From Rhodeus uyekii (Eukaryota; Chordata; Actinopteri; Cypriniformes; Acheilognathidae), in contig JAWRVZ010000004.1 of the NCBI GenBank assembly GCA_037043235.1, forward strand, positions 4,431,501-4,495,500: DNA of 64,000 bases, read 5' to 3'. Under the pieces are notes generated by a model. It did no database searches and was not told the DNA's origin. It worked only from the letters and a program-made list of their open reading frames with translations. Position numbers and translations under genes: made by a program. Shown one piece after another: positions 25,278 through 38,392 of this stretch (position 1 is its first letter; each line of letters starts with the position of its first letter).

Positions 25278-28200
25278 TATACCTATTACCATGCCCAACA
25301 CTCTGGTGATTTGTCATGACAGAAATATATTTATACTACAGGGCGGTTGAATGCTTGATTCTAATTGGTTGATGGAAATTTTTAGACGTGCTTTTTTTTT
25401 TTCAGGAAACACACAGCAAAGTTCCAGTCAGGTCTACGTTACAGTTTCATATCACTTTACCAAATTATTTCAGCTATTTCGAAGGGCCTTGTTGGCTGCT
25501 ACACCAACAAAGACATTGACCAAGGAAATAATTATAAAGAATAATAGATAAAAAAATAATAATACAATTTGACCCTATATTATTTAATGTTTGACCACTT
25601 TAAAATTATTGGTGTAAGACAGCAATAAATGCACATTTTTCTAGTTTTATTTTAAATATTAAATATTGTTTCAAATAAATGTTCAATTCAGATATTTAGC
25701 TTTTAAAAAAATATATATATTAACATTTTATATACACTTTAAATGTCAGTGTCTACTCATTTAAAATCCCATATACCATAGCTTGACCACTAACTTAAAT
25801 TATGCTCATTTAATTTTTGATATTATGCTAAACAGTGTTATGAATATTAAAACATTGTCGTACTTTGCAAACCTCTATATTAAATTTGCTTTATAGAGCA
25901 TGTCTTGCGTATGATCAACCGTTCTTGATATACAGCTTGACAATAAAAATGAAAGAGAGTGCACTAGATGCTTTAAGTATCGATCCTTCTGCCTCTCTTC
26001 TGTGGTTTGAGCTATGTGTTCTGAATGTAGAATAATAAATCTGAATTTATTTATATGCATTTAGTTTTGCTATGTATTAGGGTGATCAATGTTTCTTCAT
26101 TTTCTTTAAAAAAAGAAAATAAAGGCAAAGATTCAGACCGCAATTCCATTAATCAGACTGCGTACCAAAATTATGCCTTCATTTCTTTTTAGTTACACCT
26201 GAGAAGCTTGAATAAGTTAAAGTAGTGTTCTTATGTTTCACATTTGTGAAACGTAAAAGCTCAGCAGCTTTTGCCAGGGAAATGGCCTGTAATAAATGAA
26301 AGCTGAAGTATATTGGAATATTGGTTGTGTACTGTATTTATGAACCGCAATCCTTTTGCCTAAATTATGGCATAAAGGCTCATTATAAATTCTGTAGCTT
26401 TAAGAAAATTAGTCTATAGTGCAGTGCCCTTGCACAACTGCACTTGAAGCCCTATTAAACATGCATCTATGCATATGCAAAAAATTTTTATGTGAAAGAC
26501 AAGTTGGAATTGCAGGCCTTCAAACCACATGATGTAACAGCACATTGTTTCTCTTACATTTTCATCAAGGTCACAGCTCTTTCCTCTGTTATGGTGTGGT
26601 ACACAGCAGAAATCATAATATGTTGATTGCAAAAACTGAAGTCCTGCCTTTCCTTCCTATTCGGTTACGTTCCGAACAAGATTGTCATTCATTCTTGTGC
26701 ATCAGGGTCTTAAAGGCTGCTCACAGCGAGGACCATCAATCTGAAATGATGACTGAGTCAGTGCTGCCCATTTAGCCAGTCGAACCTCATTCTCCTCGTC
26801 GATCACAAGGTCTTACAAAAGACAGTCTGTCTTTGACCAGTTGACAGGGAAATAGTTCACTTGGAATGTTTCAAAATTTTCATCAGCGTTGAAATGGTAG
26901 CAGTTAGGGTGTATACCACGGTACAAAAGCATGTAGACGTGCTCCAGGGAGTTTGTGTGGAAATGGAAGTTGGAAGTTGTATATAAATCATTGCATGTTA
27001 GCTTAAGGTCTCTGGCTAATGCTCAAATACTGAGCTAATGCGGCTTAGCAAAGGAAAGGAGACTATCCTTGCACTGCTCTCGGACAAACCTAAGTGGCCA
27101 TAAAACCTCAAGGCAGTGGTGCTAGATGCAAGAATAAATGTTTTGTCAGTTTTTCAACCTAAAATGGTGAGGATGTACTTCATGTGGTAACATCTACATT
27201 TTTTAAAGACAGATCTATGGCTTTTTCTAAAACGGTTTCATCTGATGTGTTTCATCATTGTTTATTTCTTCATTTCATTAAAAATTGCAATATAGACAAA
27301 CCATATTTAGTTTGTTGCAACCATGAGAAGGGTTTACGTGTGGTAACTACTATCTTACTACAAAATACCACAGTTAAACTATGGTTATTTTGTAAGAACT
27401 GCTACAAATTTCCATTAGGCCTGTTCTAGAACTCAGTTTGCAATAGTGTTAAGAGTCATTTGTATTAGACGTTTAAATAAAATCTAAAATATTTTCCCTA
27501 ATCATAATAACAAGATTGTGTGTATATCCGAATTACACATTTAAAGGGATCCCAGAGCTGTATCTAATATCAGCCTTGCCCTAACGTTGCTCTTTACTGC
27601 TTAGGTCATCTCACCTCAACATGCCTGTAAATACAATTTTGATGCTGGAGGTTTGCCAGCCATGTCCATCAAATCTGCTTGTAAACATGTTCCTTTGCCG
27701 TGTTCTCTTTGAGGGGTATGGGGTGATGGGTGACAGCTTTGGGAGGAGTTGAGTGCTAACCTAGATTTTCTCCTTCACTGGAGTACACAGATTCTGTCAA
27801 ATTTGCTCGCCAACTCGGTATTTTTATTCATAATTTCACCCTGCCTGCAGGTTCAAGTATGTCACTATGAGTGTTGTGGTCTTATTGAGTTTGAAAAAAG
27901 ATTTTAGCCTGTTTTTTTGTCTTTGAAAATGATAAAATAATGCTGTATTATGTGGACATAATGGTACACCCATCCTGGTGGCGGAAAAGTTTTAGACTAG
28001 CGCATTGTAATATTTAAACATGCATGCTACAGCTTTTGCCCTCCATCAACTTTGCAATGGCTGCATTATTTACACAACCGCATGTGAAAAGGCAGAGTAC
28101 TCAGTTTCATACATCTTTGTATCTTTACCAGACCCTGTTATAAGAGCTGGTGATCTGTCCAGGGGGCAGAGCTAGCTAGCACTTCTCTGAGAAACATCCC

Positions 28201-28718
28201 CTGCATCCTCCTCCTAATGAGCTGGAGGAAACAGCTTTTTCCAACAGGGAATTCTAGGGACATTGGGCCTGGATGCCATGTAACGGTTAATGACTGGAAC
28301 ATGTTATGTTAGTTTGAAGAACGAGGCTAATGGTGTAGGTGTATTGAATTTAGAACATTTAACATGGTTTCACCATTTCCTACATGTGTAGGTCTAAATT
28401 TTGAAGTGTCTGTGACTGAAATAGTCAACATTTTGTGGTTGATCTCATTCATAAAATGATTCATCTTGCATAAACTACCTTACAGATTTTTTGACAGTAA
28501 AGACATGTATAGCCTTATATAGCTAAAATTCAGCTTTGCTATCATAGGAACAAAGACTTAACTTTTAACATAACTTTTAAAAAATATATTAAAATAGAAA
28601 ACATTTATTTTAAAGTTTAATACATTTTCACAATAAATCTGTTTTATTGTATTTTTGTTATAACAAATGACCAATGACTTTGTGACCAAAAGAGACTTTA
28701 TAACGAAACATTTTTTTG

Positions 28719-28778
28719 ACTTCCACAAAAAGTTTAATCATTCATCAACTTCCACAAAAAGTTTCATCATTCATCAAC
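28719..28778. repeat. 31-bp tandem duplication
   Basis: Two adjacent copies of ACTTCCACAAAAAGTTT followed by A or C and ATCATTCATCA, with one mismatch between them. Confidence 0.85.
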
Positions 28779-28792
28779 TCAAAACTGTAGCT

Positions 28793-28984
28793 CTTTGTTT
28801 GAGCGGTTTTACAACTTCTGTCTGAACCAGTCTGTTCATTTTGAGACAATACTACCTGTTTGTACAAATATTAGAAGATGGGGGGGGGGGGGGGGGGGGG
28901 GGGGGGACCTGGTCATAAACAATCAGTATGTTTGCCGTTTCATTTCATTTTGTATTCATTTCATCGTTATATCACAGAGAAAAC
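28793..28984 (+). repeat. Local duplicated segment, copy 1 (with poly-G)
   Basis: It shares TCTGAACCAGTCTGT, TTTTGAGACAA, ACCTGGTCATAAACAATCAG and ATCACAGAGAA, in the same order, with 30045-30180. A run of 27 G (28880-28906) stands where the other copy has only CAGGGGGAAA. Confidence 0.85.
28880..28906 (+). repeat. Poly-G run (27)
   Basis: An uninterrupted homopolymer. The exact length is liable to sequencing error. Confidence 0.85.
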
Positions 28985-30044
28985 AGCACTAAAGGCATGC
29001 ATAGTGCCATCGTGCGGACACACTTGATGACCTCCTCTGGAAAGAGCTTTTGATCTGTGCATATAAAGTTAGAGTGAAATAGCTGAGTATATGTATATTA
29101 ATGTCAGGGTCGGTGTAGAGGAGCAGTCTGTGGACTCCTGCAGGCTGGCTGATTTAATAAGTGTTTTATTGAAAACACTGTCTGACATGCATCTGCCGGC
29201 TACAAGGAGAGGAATAAAGCAGGGCAATGGTGCAGAGAACCCCCCTCCCCCCATTCGGTTGCTCCGTTCTATTGTTTGTGCAGAGGGGATAATGAGGTTG
29301 AATAGCAGACCGGGTCACACCAATCAGACACTCTGTTCAGTCCAATACCACCGATCAGATTGTGCTACGAACGCTATATTTGCATTGTTTTAAGGGTAGG
29401 TTTAGGTTAGGGGTTGGTATGGACTTTAATAAAGCCTCCTTTTGCAAATCCAAATTCTGTATTATATTATATAATAAGTATATGTAGGTCTGGAGTGAAT
29501 TGGAAGTTGAGAATTCTCATTGGGCCGCTGATAAATTGACCCAGTACCACTTCATTAGTTTTCCATGGGATCCTAGACTGCAAGAGATGCGGAAACCACA
29601 AATCTCTAGTTAATTTTCAATTCGATCTAACTTATTATTGATATAAGTGAAATAATTCTCAAAAAAATAAATTAAAAATTGAATCTCTCTTTATTGGCAC
29701 CCTAAGCAGTTTTCCTATTGGCACGTGATAGCACTGGTCACACAAGGAGATCTGTTGTCTGAGTTTTCAAAATGTGCGGTTTTGTTTGAATCAGCTTTGT
29801 GTTGCATGTACACTTCCTTTAGAATCTCATTGTCCTTTGATCGCCCCCTCCTTCAGCCTCTGTCATCCCAGGCTTGAGTGGAAGGCTTGGAATTGTGGTG
29901 GAAAGAGGCAGGATTATGGGTGGTAAGGTATTTCTGCCAAGTCCATAGTCCTATACATATTCATGAGATGGCCTGCTCCGTAGAGCTGACGGGAATACAT
30001 CTGATCCTCCTCAACTGAGAGTTGCACAGCTTCCTTTAAAGAAA

Positions 30045-30180
30045 CTAGTTGTTTTGTCTGAACCAGTCTGTATATTTTGAGACAAAACTAAACCAGGGGG
30101 AAACCTGGTCATAAACAATCAGTATCTTTGCCATTTCATATCATATTGTATTCATTTCATTGTTACATCACAGAGAATAC
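30045..30180 (+). repeat. Local duplicated segment, copy 2
   Basis: A diverged direct copy of 28793-28984, about 1.2 kb downstream, without the long G run. Either a local duplication or two insertions of an unnamed repeat would explain it. Confidence 0.8.
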
Positions 30181-30394
30181 GTTATAATGTTAGTTACTTT
30201 CTTCTATCCAAGTTTAATGTGCAGAGATTCACACTTTTGAGTTCACCCCAAAATGAGAATTGTCATTTGCTCACCCAAATTTTGTTAAAACCTGTATGAC
30301 TTCCCTTGTTCTATAAAGCACAATATTTTTTGCAGCCTGTTCACTTTTGTATAATCAAGTAAAAGTAAATGTAAAAAGAAAAAAAAATGAAAAT

Positions 30395-30740
30395 ATAAAC
30401 ACTATACTCAAGTTTCTAATTCTCACCAAAGCTGCATTTATCTTATTAATAAACAGTAAAATAGTAATATTGTGCAATATTATTTAAGTTTAAAATATTT
30501 TCTATTTTAACATATTTTAAAATGTAATTTATCCCTGTGACAGCAACTCTTAATTTTCAGCAGCCAAAGAAGCATTACTTATGCTGAAAACAGTAACAGG
30601 ATTTCTCAATATTTTTGTAGAAATCATTTGATGAAATCTTCGATGAATAGAAAGTTCAAACGAACAGCGTTTGTTTGAAATGGAACTATTTTGTAGCATT
30701 ATTGCGTCAAACTAATACTTTTTTGTGTGAAAAATATTCC
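30395..30740. repeat. Old dispersed repeat (GAATAGAAAGTTCAAA family)
   Basis: The markers are CACCAAAGCTGCATTTAT, AAACAGTAAAATAGTAATAT, TTTTAAAATGTAATTTAT and GATGAATAGAAAGTTCAAA. Related, mutually diverged copies lie at about 41028-41270, 51160-51575, 53075-53290 and 61890-62100. I recognise this repeat as common in cyprinid introns but cannot name it. Confidence 0.6.
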
Positions 30741-31072
30741 CTTGTACCATAGGTCTCAAATCTCTTTTGTGCTTTCAGTATTCCAAAATATTTCTATATT
30801 CTATATTTATTTGGAAGTGTAAATGAAATTTGGCTTAGGATTATCAGTGAATAATAACTCAATTGTCAGACTGTTTAATAAAAATAAAAAAATAAAAATT
30901 TCTTTTCAATCGTATTTATGTGGAACAGGATTTTGGACCAATGCGAAGAAATTAAAACCATCTGCAAAACATCACTTGTTGTTTTCATAGCAAGGTTTTA
31001 TCACTAGTATGTGTACATTTATGTGTGATTCTATTAGACTAGTCTTTATAGTATTTTTATATCATCCTGCAG

Positions 31073-31258
31073 GTGATGAAGACTTATCACATGTATCACA
31101 CGGAGAGCATCAGTGCGGAGAGCAAGCTTAAGGACGCCGAGAAACAAGAGGAGAAGCAATTTAGCAAATCTGGAGACCTCAACGTCAACCTCCTGCGCCA
31201 CGAAGACCGACCCCAGCGGCGCAGCTCGGTCAGAAAGATTGAGAAGATGAAGGAGAAG
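31073..31258 (+). CDS. srgap3: srgap3 exon 5: F-BAR
   Basis: A 186-nt exon in phase 0 at both ends, encoding 62 residues (about 158-219): VMKTYHMYHTESISAESKLK, then DAEKQEEKQFSKSGDLNVN, then LLRHEDRPQRRSSVRKIEKM-KEK. The borders are CTGCAG|GTG and AAG|GTGAGA. The stretch FSKSGDLNVNLLRHEDRPQ is diagnostic for srgap3, since srgap1 and srgap2 differ strongly there. RRSSVRKIEK is basic and could contribute to membrane or phosphorylation control (inference). Confidence 0.97.
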
Positions 31259-32594
31259 GTGAGATTACTCTTCTGAGACGGCCGAGCTCATAATGCCAAC
31301 CTGTTTTTATTAAACCACAGGGCCGTTGCAGCCTAGAATCACATTCATTCCATCTCCCGACACTTTCAAGCAGGATTGTGACCCTTTAAGAGAAATGTTT
31401 ATCTTATTTCAAGTGGTGTATATATTCTGACACAATGGAGGATAAAGCTGTTTGTCGCTCATTGAATTTGAGAGCCACTGTGGTAGGAAGTAAGAGATGG
31501 CTTTTTGGAAGATGTTAAATAGTCTCTTTTTTTATCCAAAGGGACTTTCAGTACACTTAATAGATAGACAGGCCCTCTTGAAGAACCTTGGGTTGAGTGC
31601 ACTTGTTCTTGGTTAAGAGCTCAAGAGCACAATGTTGATCCCTCTTTGCAAGAATCAATCCAGAAACCTGCTATTCCACAAAAATGCGTCATGCATAATT
31701 ATTATACCAGACCAGAGCCAATGATTTAGTCTTATCTTATCATTTTACTGTAGAATGAGTAAAGTTGGTTGTTGTTAGGATGACAAAACGTTGTAAAACC
31801 TTTTAGGCATTTTTAGGCTGATCTGCCTCAGTGGTCCATTGTGAAAATGATCGAGATGGCCAATCAAATCAAAGAAGGTGGGTCTTACTGTCACAGTGCA
31901 ACAAGAGTTTTTGGAAAGATGCAAGTATTAGACAACTGTTTTGTGATAGGAATGTTTGTAGTTTTGAAAATATGAGATCATGATTCATGTAGTTCATAGT
32001 TCTTTTTGTGTGCATATTTAAAAAAAAAATTACTTTCAAATCATTTTGATTGCTAACTTCATTACTACAATTAGATCTATAACCTATTTTACCATTCTTA
32101 TTAAATTCCAATTCCATTTAATCCCTTTTAATTATTGAATTCTATTATTATTAAAAATACATTTAGTAGCAATCCCACCTTGATCATAGTTACCTTCTCA
32201 TATGCTATTAAAAGCGTAGAGTGAACCTGATGGATGGGTTTATAAAAATGAATGTGGGCTGAGTTTTATCTAAGAATGGACAATGAGGTCAGTAAGACTG
32301 TAGACAGCCTGGAGACTGAATGGCTGACTACTCGCACAAACCAGATTCAACATTTCAGGTCAGTGACTTCAGCTGTAAATCATCTAATTCATGCTAATTC
32401 ATAGCTAGTGATATGCACTCACAGGATGCTAACTCATAATGACTGTGACACTATACAAAAAATATATTATAAATCGAAATGCAGGAATATTGTGCTTTTC
32501 ACATGAGATGTTTTTCATGTGAATGAATTCTGTTTCTTTAGCTAGCCAGCTATCTCTTTCTCTCTCACTCACTTCTGCTCTTTGTGCTGCTTTT

Positions 32595-32632
32595 TTCTCT
32601 CCCTCTGCTGTTTCTTTCTCTCTCTCTCTCTT

Positions 32633-32674
<42 letters not shown>

Positions 32675-32690
32675 CCTTCCTCCACTTTCA
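32595..32690 (+). repeat. (TC)n polypyrimidine tract
   Basis: Nearly 100 bases of almost pure pyrimidine, mostly TC units, ending CCTTCCTCCACTTTCAG at 32692. In the pre-mRNA this is a strong polypyrimidine tract and a decoy 3' splice site. Confidence 0.9.
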
Positions 32691-33675
32691 GGCTGCAATG
32701 CGTAGAGATGTTGGCATGAAAACCACTCAGCCTCACACTATTTATAACCATGGTAGCCATGGATGCTCTGTGTTTCTTTCTGCAGCCTGACCCGATTCTG
32801 CAGGCTAGCAGACTCTGTTGTGATCTTTGCGCACCTGCAAGCCTAAACGGCCTTGATAGATTATTAGCTAATCTGTAGTTTGCACAGTAATTTGTAGTTT
32901 ATATGCTGGAAACATAAACACCACCATTATTACAGGTAGTATTAAACTTATAAGAGGTCACTATAATGCAAACACTGCTTATGATTGTGGCACAATGATT
33001 AAAAGCCCCACTTTTGAACTATTTGATCTTTGTTGCCTTATATGTAGTAATTTACTGCTTAAGTTTAAATAATAGACTGCACTTATATTGCTCCTGTCAT
33101 GTTTGCTTTCATAACATACTCACATCACTGCTTTAATCACAGTCAACCTCAACTCATTTGATCAGTAATCAAGAATTTGTACTAGCATATACTAATCACT
33201 GGTGTTTGTTCTTCATTTAAGGATTTTGTTTTGTCAATACAATTATGTAGCAGTCAGCTGTTATTAATGATACTAGAGCAGCTGTCTGCTTTGAGAGCTC
33301 AAGCTTTTTGATGAAAAATTCAGCAGGACCCAGCTGGAGCTCATAAGCAGATGAGACTCAGTCTGTATGTCCTGTTTCAATTCACCACTTTGATAATTTA
33401 GGTCATGGGTTCGATTACAAAATAAGGAAGCAACTTGTAAAACGTGTACCTTGAATGAAGTCACTTTGGATAAAAATGTCTCCCACTTACAGTAAAAGTA
33501 AATTTTGAGTTAAAGTGGTTTTGTCTAATGATTTAGAACACAATTTGTAGGATAGAATGTGCAAAAACATTAAAAAAAAAGATTAGACAATGGAAAATTC
33601 ATCATATTTTTAAAATAGCCCCTGCAGGGAATAGATGGTAATTTTAACCCCAAAAGTTGCGCTTTGTTCTCAGTA

Positions 33676-33701
33676 AATAAATAAATAAATAAATAAATAA
33701 T
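33676..33701. repeat. (AAAT)n repeat
   Basis: About six AAAT units in intron 5. Confidence 0.9.
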
Positions 33702-35229
33702 CGTATTATTTATTTCATTGATCCTTGTAGGCCAAAATAATGTTTTGAAATGGTTGGAAACATAAACTAGTCTAAAAAATGTTTTAATATAGAATACTCA
33801 ATATTCTAAGCCCTGATCACCACTATTACTATAAACATCCTGTGTTGGGGAATGTTATTTTTAAAGGTAATACGTTACAATAGAGAGTGGTGCAGGTATG
33901 ACTTCACTTTGTTGGCCAACCGGCAGTTAGCATCACACTGGTTCCCTCAACAGAAACCCATCAGAATTTTTCAATAGGCTTTTGGATTATTGCAAAAAAC
34001 AAACTCTGTGATCAACAAACGTTTATAATCCTTACAAGTTTTGTCCATCAAGAACATTTTCACAGATGAACACCACTTTTTTGAATTTTGAAGCTTAAAT
34101 GCAGTTGCCTGATGTAAAAGCTGAAAGTAGGCTATAAGCTAACTACACCATGATTGCACGACTTCAATGTCACCACCATTAAGCTTTAGACAACTTCACA
34201 GAAAGACCAAGTTAAAATAGTTTATAAGAGCACAATTATAAGCATAACGAGGCTGTAAAAGCGGATTGACTTTACCTGTTTGGCATGATGACATTTAAAA
34301 CCCAGACGACCTCTCTAGTCTAATGTAGCTTGTTAGCAAAATTTGTTAGCAACCGGCTTTAGATACGTTTATGTAATACTATGTAGGAATAATAATAATA
34401 ATAATGATGTTTTTTATGTTGTAGAATTAAATATGTCAGTGTCTTTGAGCTTGTGTTCACCACAGACCTTATTTCAGCCATTTAACCAAAAATCAAAAGA
34501 CTTTGGGATGATGGAATCCGGAAATGCTAAAATGCTAACTCGTTGCAATGTTTTGGCTTTCAGATTGTTGTCATACATGCATCAATCTATTGTTAAAAAG
34601 TTCGTAATTGCTGTTACTTTTTATAGAAAGTAAAATTTTTGCAAATGTAAAGGCCCTTTCACACCAAAAGTGAAATAAATAAGCCTCAGGCTCAGGCTGA
34701 AAACAAACCTTTCAGTTGTGCTACCATATTGGATCGAAAAAGAATAGGACACAGGAGAAGAAAGTTCAACACTCTTAATGTTGTGTGATGTGATGTTTAA
34801 CTAAAGCAAATTTCACTTATTAGTGAAGTGAGACATGTTAAAGTGAGATTAAATGCATAAAGTTTATTTGTGTGATTTAACATGTATAAATATTGCAGGT
34901 TTGTGTAATATTCTGAATTTGCATTTCACTGTTTTTAATAGTGAATCTGTTTTTGTGGCAGTGGGATGAGTAAACATATGCTCACACTTGTTTACTCAAC
35001 GCACACACAAAACCTCTACCCATTTCTCCTGATTTCTCTCAAGATGAGTACAGAAGAGATGTTAGTTAATAAATGTTGAAACAAAGTAGCTTGCGTTAGT
35101 TATTTGAACATGTAACTCAAATAATTTGTTGTAAATCAAAAATGCATTACTTTACTAGTAACTTGAAAAAAGTAATCTGATACACTGCAAACTAACTGAT
35201 TTCTTCACTATTTTGTTTCCTTCTTCCAG

Positions 35230-35358
35230 AGGCAAGCCAAGTACTCAGAAAACAAACTGAAATGCACAAAAGCCCGCAATGACTATTTATTGAACCTGGC
35301 AGCCACCAACGCCGTCGTGGCAAAATATTACATTCATGATGTTTCGGATATGATTGAT
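35230..35358 (+). CDS. srgap3: srgap3 exon 6: F-BAR
   Basis: A 129-nt exon encoding 43 residues (about 220-262), phase 0 at both ends: RQAKYSENKLKCTKARNDYL, then LNLAATNAVVAKYYIHDVSD, then MID. The acceptor TTCCAG|AGG and donor GAT|GTGAGT are strong. KCTKARNDYLLNLAATNA is diagnostic for srgap3, as the paralogues have KARNEYLL.LEATNAS. Confidence 0.97.
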
Positions 35359-37695
35359 GTGAGTATGCACAATAAGGTTGTGTGTGTTTTAGTTGGGATT
35401 TAAGCAGTTGAACTGATGAGGGCTCTACTCTTATCTGTTTCTCTGTACATTGTGGGTGAAATGTCTGCTTGTTAATATGGTTTGCCTCATTTCTTTTTTC
35501 TAAATGTTTACTTTGCATTTGCTAGAATGTCATTTTTATTGAATTGGATTTGTGTACTGATTTTATTCCTATGGTCTTTGTGTTTTATTGAAATATTAAT
35601 CACCATTACTGTAACCTTCTAATCTGTTTTGCTGCTTCATTCATCTACACAAAGGATGATTAAGACTATTATTCTGCCAAACCAGAATGATTTTTTGTCA
35701 GATCTATAACACGAAAATGGAATTACTAGCTTAATTGCACATAAACCTATTTTCTGTTTTAATTTACAAAATACTGTTGCATATACAACAACAGGCTGTC
35801 AGTGACACTGGTATCATCCTATCAAAAAATATGCTGAGACCGGATTGTTGATTTGAAGTATACTGAAACATTTCCCCTCCTGGCTCGTCTCTGCTGTCTC
35901 TGTCATGTTAGCATTAGTACGCATACTGTAGATAAACCAAACCTCTGTGATTTTTGCTGAGAGACGCAAAGAGTGTCACATTGCTGTCCGTCAGTACACC
36001 CTGATATCCCGAAGCAATTTAAGAAAATACAAACCCACATACACACTTGTACATCTGATAACCGCAAAAAAAGCAGAGAGGAAAAATAAGCTATTATAGA
36101 TAACTTTTCAGCCAAGATATATTCCTCTACATGTCAACTACTGTAGTCACATGCTGTGTGCATATCTTTGTAGTTATGGCTTTGGTAGGGAATGTTATAT
36201 CGGACAATGCAGGCCTTTTCTATACTTTTTAATTTATTTGATGTTGAAACAGATGTTAATCTCTAAGGCAGTCAACAAGCTGAAGTTGTAAGAACTCTGT
36301 ATTTTTATGTTGGCATAGGTTTACCTTTAAAACCACTCATTGGTTGAAACCACTGAACCAAAACTCTCAAATTCCCACACCCACCACTGGGTTTATAGAA
36401 ATTCATGTGGTACTTGTGGCCTGTAGTGGTGATTTAGGATGCCAGGTTACCTTGTATTTTCCCAGGTTACCTTATACCAGAAATGTATGGTTTGCTAGCC
36501 GATCCAAAAAATGTTAATGACCACAACCCGTAGTGATGGTGCTTCAAATAAACCAGGAGGGTTTAACAAATCCTTTATTAGGGATAGTTCACACAGAAAT
36601 GAGTTCTGTCATTATTTTCCCCCATTTACCCTGCCATAATTTGGTTTATCTGAAGAGAATATATTTGCTATGTATAATTGTTATATAACTTTTTTTTTTA
36701 AAATGGAGATAGATTATTTAAGCATTTGTTTTAATTTGTGCTTATGCTATAACCAGTGTGCCCAAAGTTAAATAAAGTTAAAATACAGTTAAAAATGGTT
36801 CTATACAAACCATTTAATTCTAAGAGTACAGGATCAGAAGTGGGTAAGATCCATCAAGCTCAATAGTTTTCAGAGAGATTGACAGTGAACCGAAGAAATA
36901 CATGGTATGCAAATGGATTCATCAAAACTTGCTAAACCCAATACACAGTATAAAATTGTTTTTGTTTTTTGGACCAAAGTATGTTTTCCTTAGGCCAATT
37001 AGCAATTTTGGCATTACTGACACAATAAATACCTTTTATTTATAGTTATGATCTATGGTTATTTGCAATTTGCACCATTGCGGTTATTAGACCAAGAATG
37101 GTTAAGTACAGATATAAACCTGCTGATATTCCTTGGATTTTGCTTTTGTTTTGTTTGTTTTTTGCTTTATTAATGTACACCTCTCCGGTAGCTTTGTAAT
37201 GCTAAAATAGAGTGTGCCACAGGCTATGACCATGTAGTGTTTACACTCAAATCCTTTTGAGCATAATATATGGATTTACAGTCCATTAGAGTGCTAACTG
37301 CCTCATCGGAATGACTCACAGAGGTGTAAAGTTTCCCTCAAGCAATTTTAAACTTGCTCCATGTTGCTAAAAGAGGTTAGTCATACATTTGTTGCATGTT
37401 TAAACTAATTATCTAAGATATCCCACTGCGCTTGTTCTTCTAATTATAGATACTGATGATCTCGATTCTCCACAGAATGAAATTCACTCGTTTAGATCAT
37501 GTCATTTTAATGTCTTACCTGTCTTACAGTTAGTCTTGCCAAAGTGAAATGTGAAATTTCAAGACTGCTAAAAATAGGCATTACCATGGAAACATTTTAG
37601 CAAATAAAGTTTCATTTATACGGGCTTCATAGAAGGAAAACTAAATGTAATTCAACCTTGAGGTGAGATTTTTATCTCCCGTCTTTTTTCCACAG
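35359..37695 (+). other. Intron 6
   Basis: A 2.3-kb AT-rich intron. A half-copy of the AGTTCACCC-type dispersed repeat lies near 36586-36650 (GGGATAGTTCACACAGAAAT). Nothing else is recognised. Confidence 0.85.
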
Positions 37696-37917
37696 TGCTG
37701 TGACCTCGGATATCATGCTAGCTTGGCGCGCACATTAAGGACGTATCTGTCTGCTGAGTATAACCTGGAGACCTCTCGCCATGAGGGTCTGGACATCATT
37801 GAGAATGCTGTAGACAACCTGGACCCTCGCAGTGACAAACACAAGATCATGGACATGTACAATCAGGTCTTTTGCCCACCCATGCGCTTTGAGTTTCTGC
37901 CGCACATGGGAGATGAG
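37696..37917 (+). CDS. srgap3: srgap3 exon 7: F-BAR
   Basis: A 222-nt exon encoding 74 residues (about 263-336), phase 0: CCDLGYHASLARTLRTYLSA, then EYNLETSRHEGLDIIENAVD, then NLDPRSDKHKIMDMYNQVFC, then PPMRFEFLPHMGDE. The borders are TCCACAG|TGC and GAG|GTATAA. ASLARTLRTYLSAEYNLETS and CPPM.FEF.PHMGD are family hallmarks. NLDPRSDKHKIMDM is closest to srgap3. Confidence 0.97.
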
Positions 37918-37955
37918 GTATAAAGCCTTCAACCTACCCAACAATATCTTATTAA

Positions 37956-38392
37956 TGGAACAGTTCACCCAAAAATGAAAATCCTGTCATTTACTCACCC
38001 TCGTGTTGTTCCAAACTGCATGACCTTCTTCTGTGGAAGCTCAATTCTTAAATATTATCCTGGCCACTTCATTTCAATTTTATAAAGTATAAGACAATAC
38101 CATAAAACAATAACATGTATGCATTTGGCAGACGCTTTTATCCAAAGCGACTTAACATTGCATTCAAGATACACATTGAATCAGTTCTTGCTTTCCCTGG
38201 GATCGAACCCATGACCTTGGCGTTGTAAACACCAATGCTCTACTGATTGAGTTACAGGAAAGCTTTATAGTGCACGCTATATATTAGATTTGCGTAAAAA
38301 ATTGGCAAAATTGTAGTCATCGTTGGGTTTGGAACAACATGATGGTAAGCGATGATGGAATATAAATTTTTCGCTAAACTATTCTTGTAAGA
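37956..38392. repeat. AGTTCACCC-type dispersed repeat interrupted by a SINE
   Basis: The left arm GGAACAGTTCACCCAAAAAT...TTTACTCACCCTCGTGTTGT is mirrored by the right arm GGTTTGGAACAACATGATGG at 38329-38350. The SINE 38112-38264 lies between the arms, so it inserted later. Confidence 0.7.
38112..38264 (-). mobile_element. tRNA-derived SINE, minus strand
   Basis: On the minus strand it starts GCTTTCCTGTAACTCAATCA, has the box B GGTTCGATCCC, and ends with the tail GGATAAAAGCGTCTGCCAAA. The tRNA-like acceptor stem GCTTTCC/GGGAAAGC is intact. It is in opposite orientation to 42645-42800. Confidence 0.9.

Larger units (their letters stand above)
23242..31072 (+). other. Intron 4
   Basis: This 7.8-kb intron contains a Tigger-like element (24608-25277), a 31-bp tandem duplication (28719-28778), a duplicated ~190-bp segment (28793-28984 and 30045-30180) with a poly-G run in the first copy, and an old dispersed repeat (30395-30740). 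I see no recognisable feature in about 25280-28700, which is AT-rich. Confidence 0.85.
31259..35229 (+). other. Intron 5
   Basis: A 4-kb intron. Its main feature is a long TC-rich tract (32595-32690) that ends in a perfect acceptor-like TTTCAG, without an exon I can recognise behind it. AAAT repeats lie at 33676-33701 and AAT repeats at 34387-34404. The rest is AT-rich with no gene. Confidence 0.85.

Noticed and set aside
32693..32787. Hidden exon after the TC tract
   Set aside because: The acceptor is good, but the translation has no srGAP homology and would disrupt the phase-0 join of exons 5 and 6.
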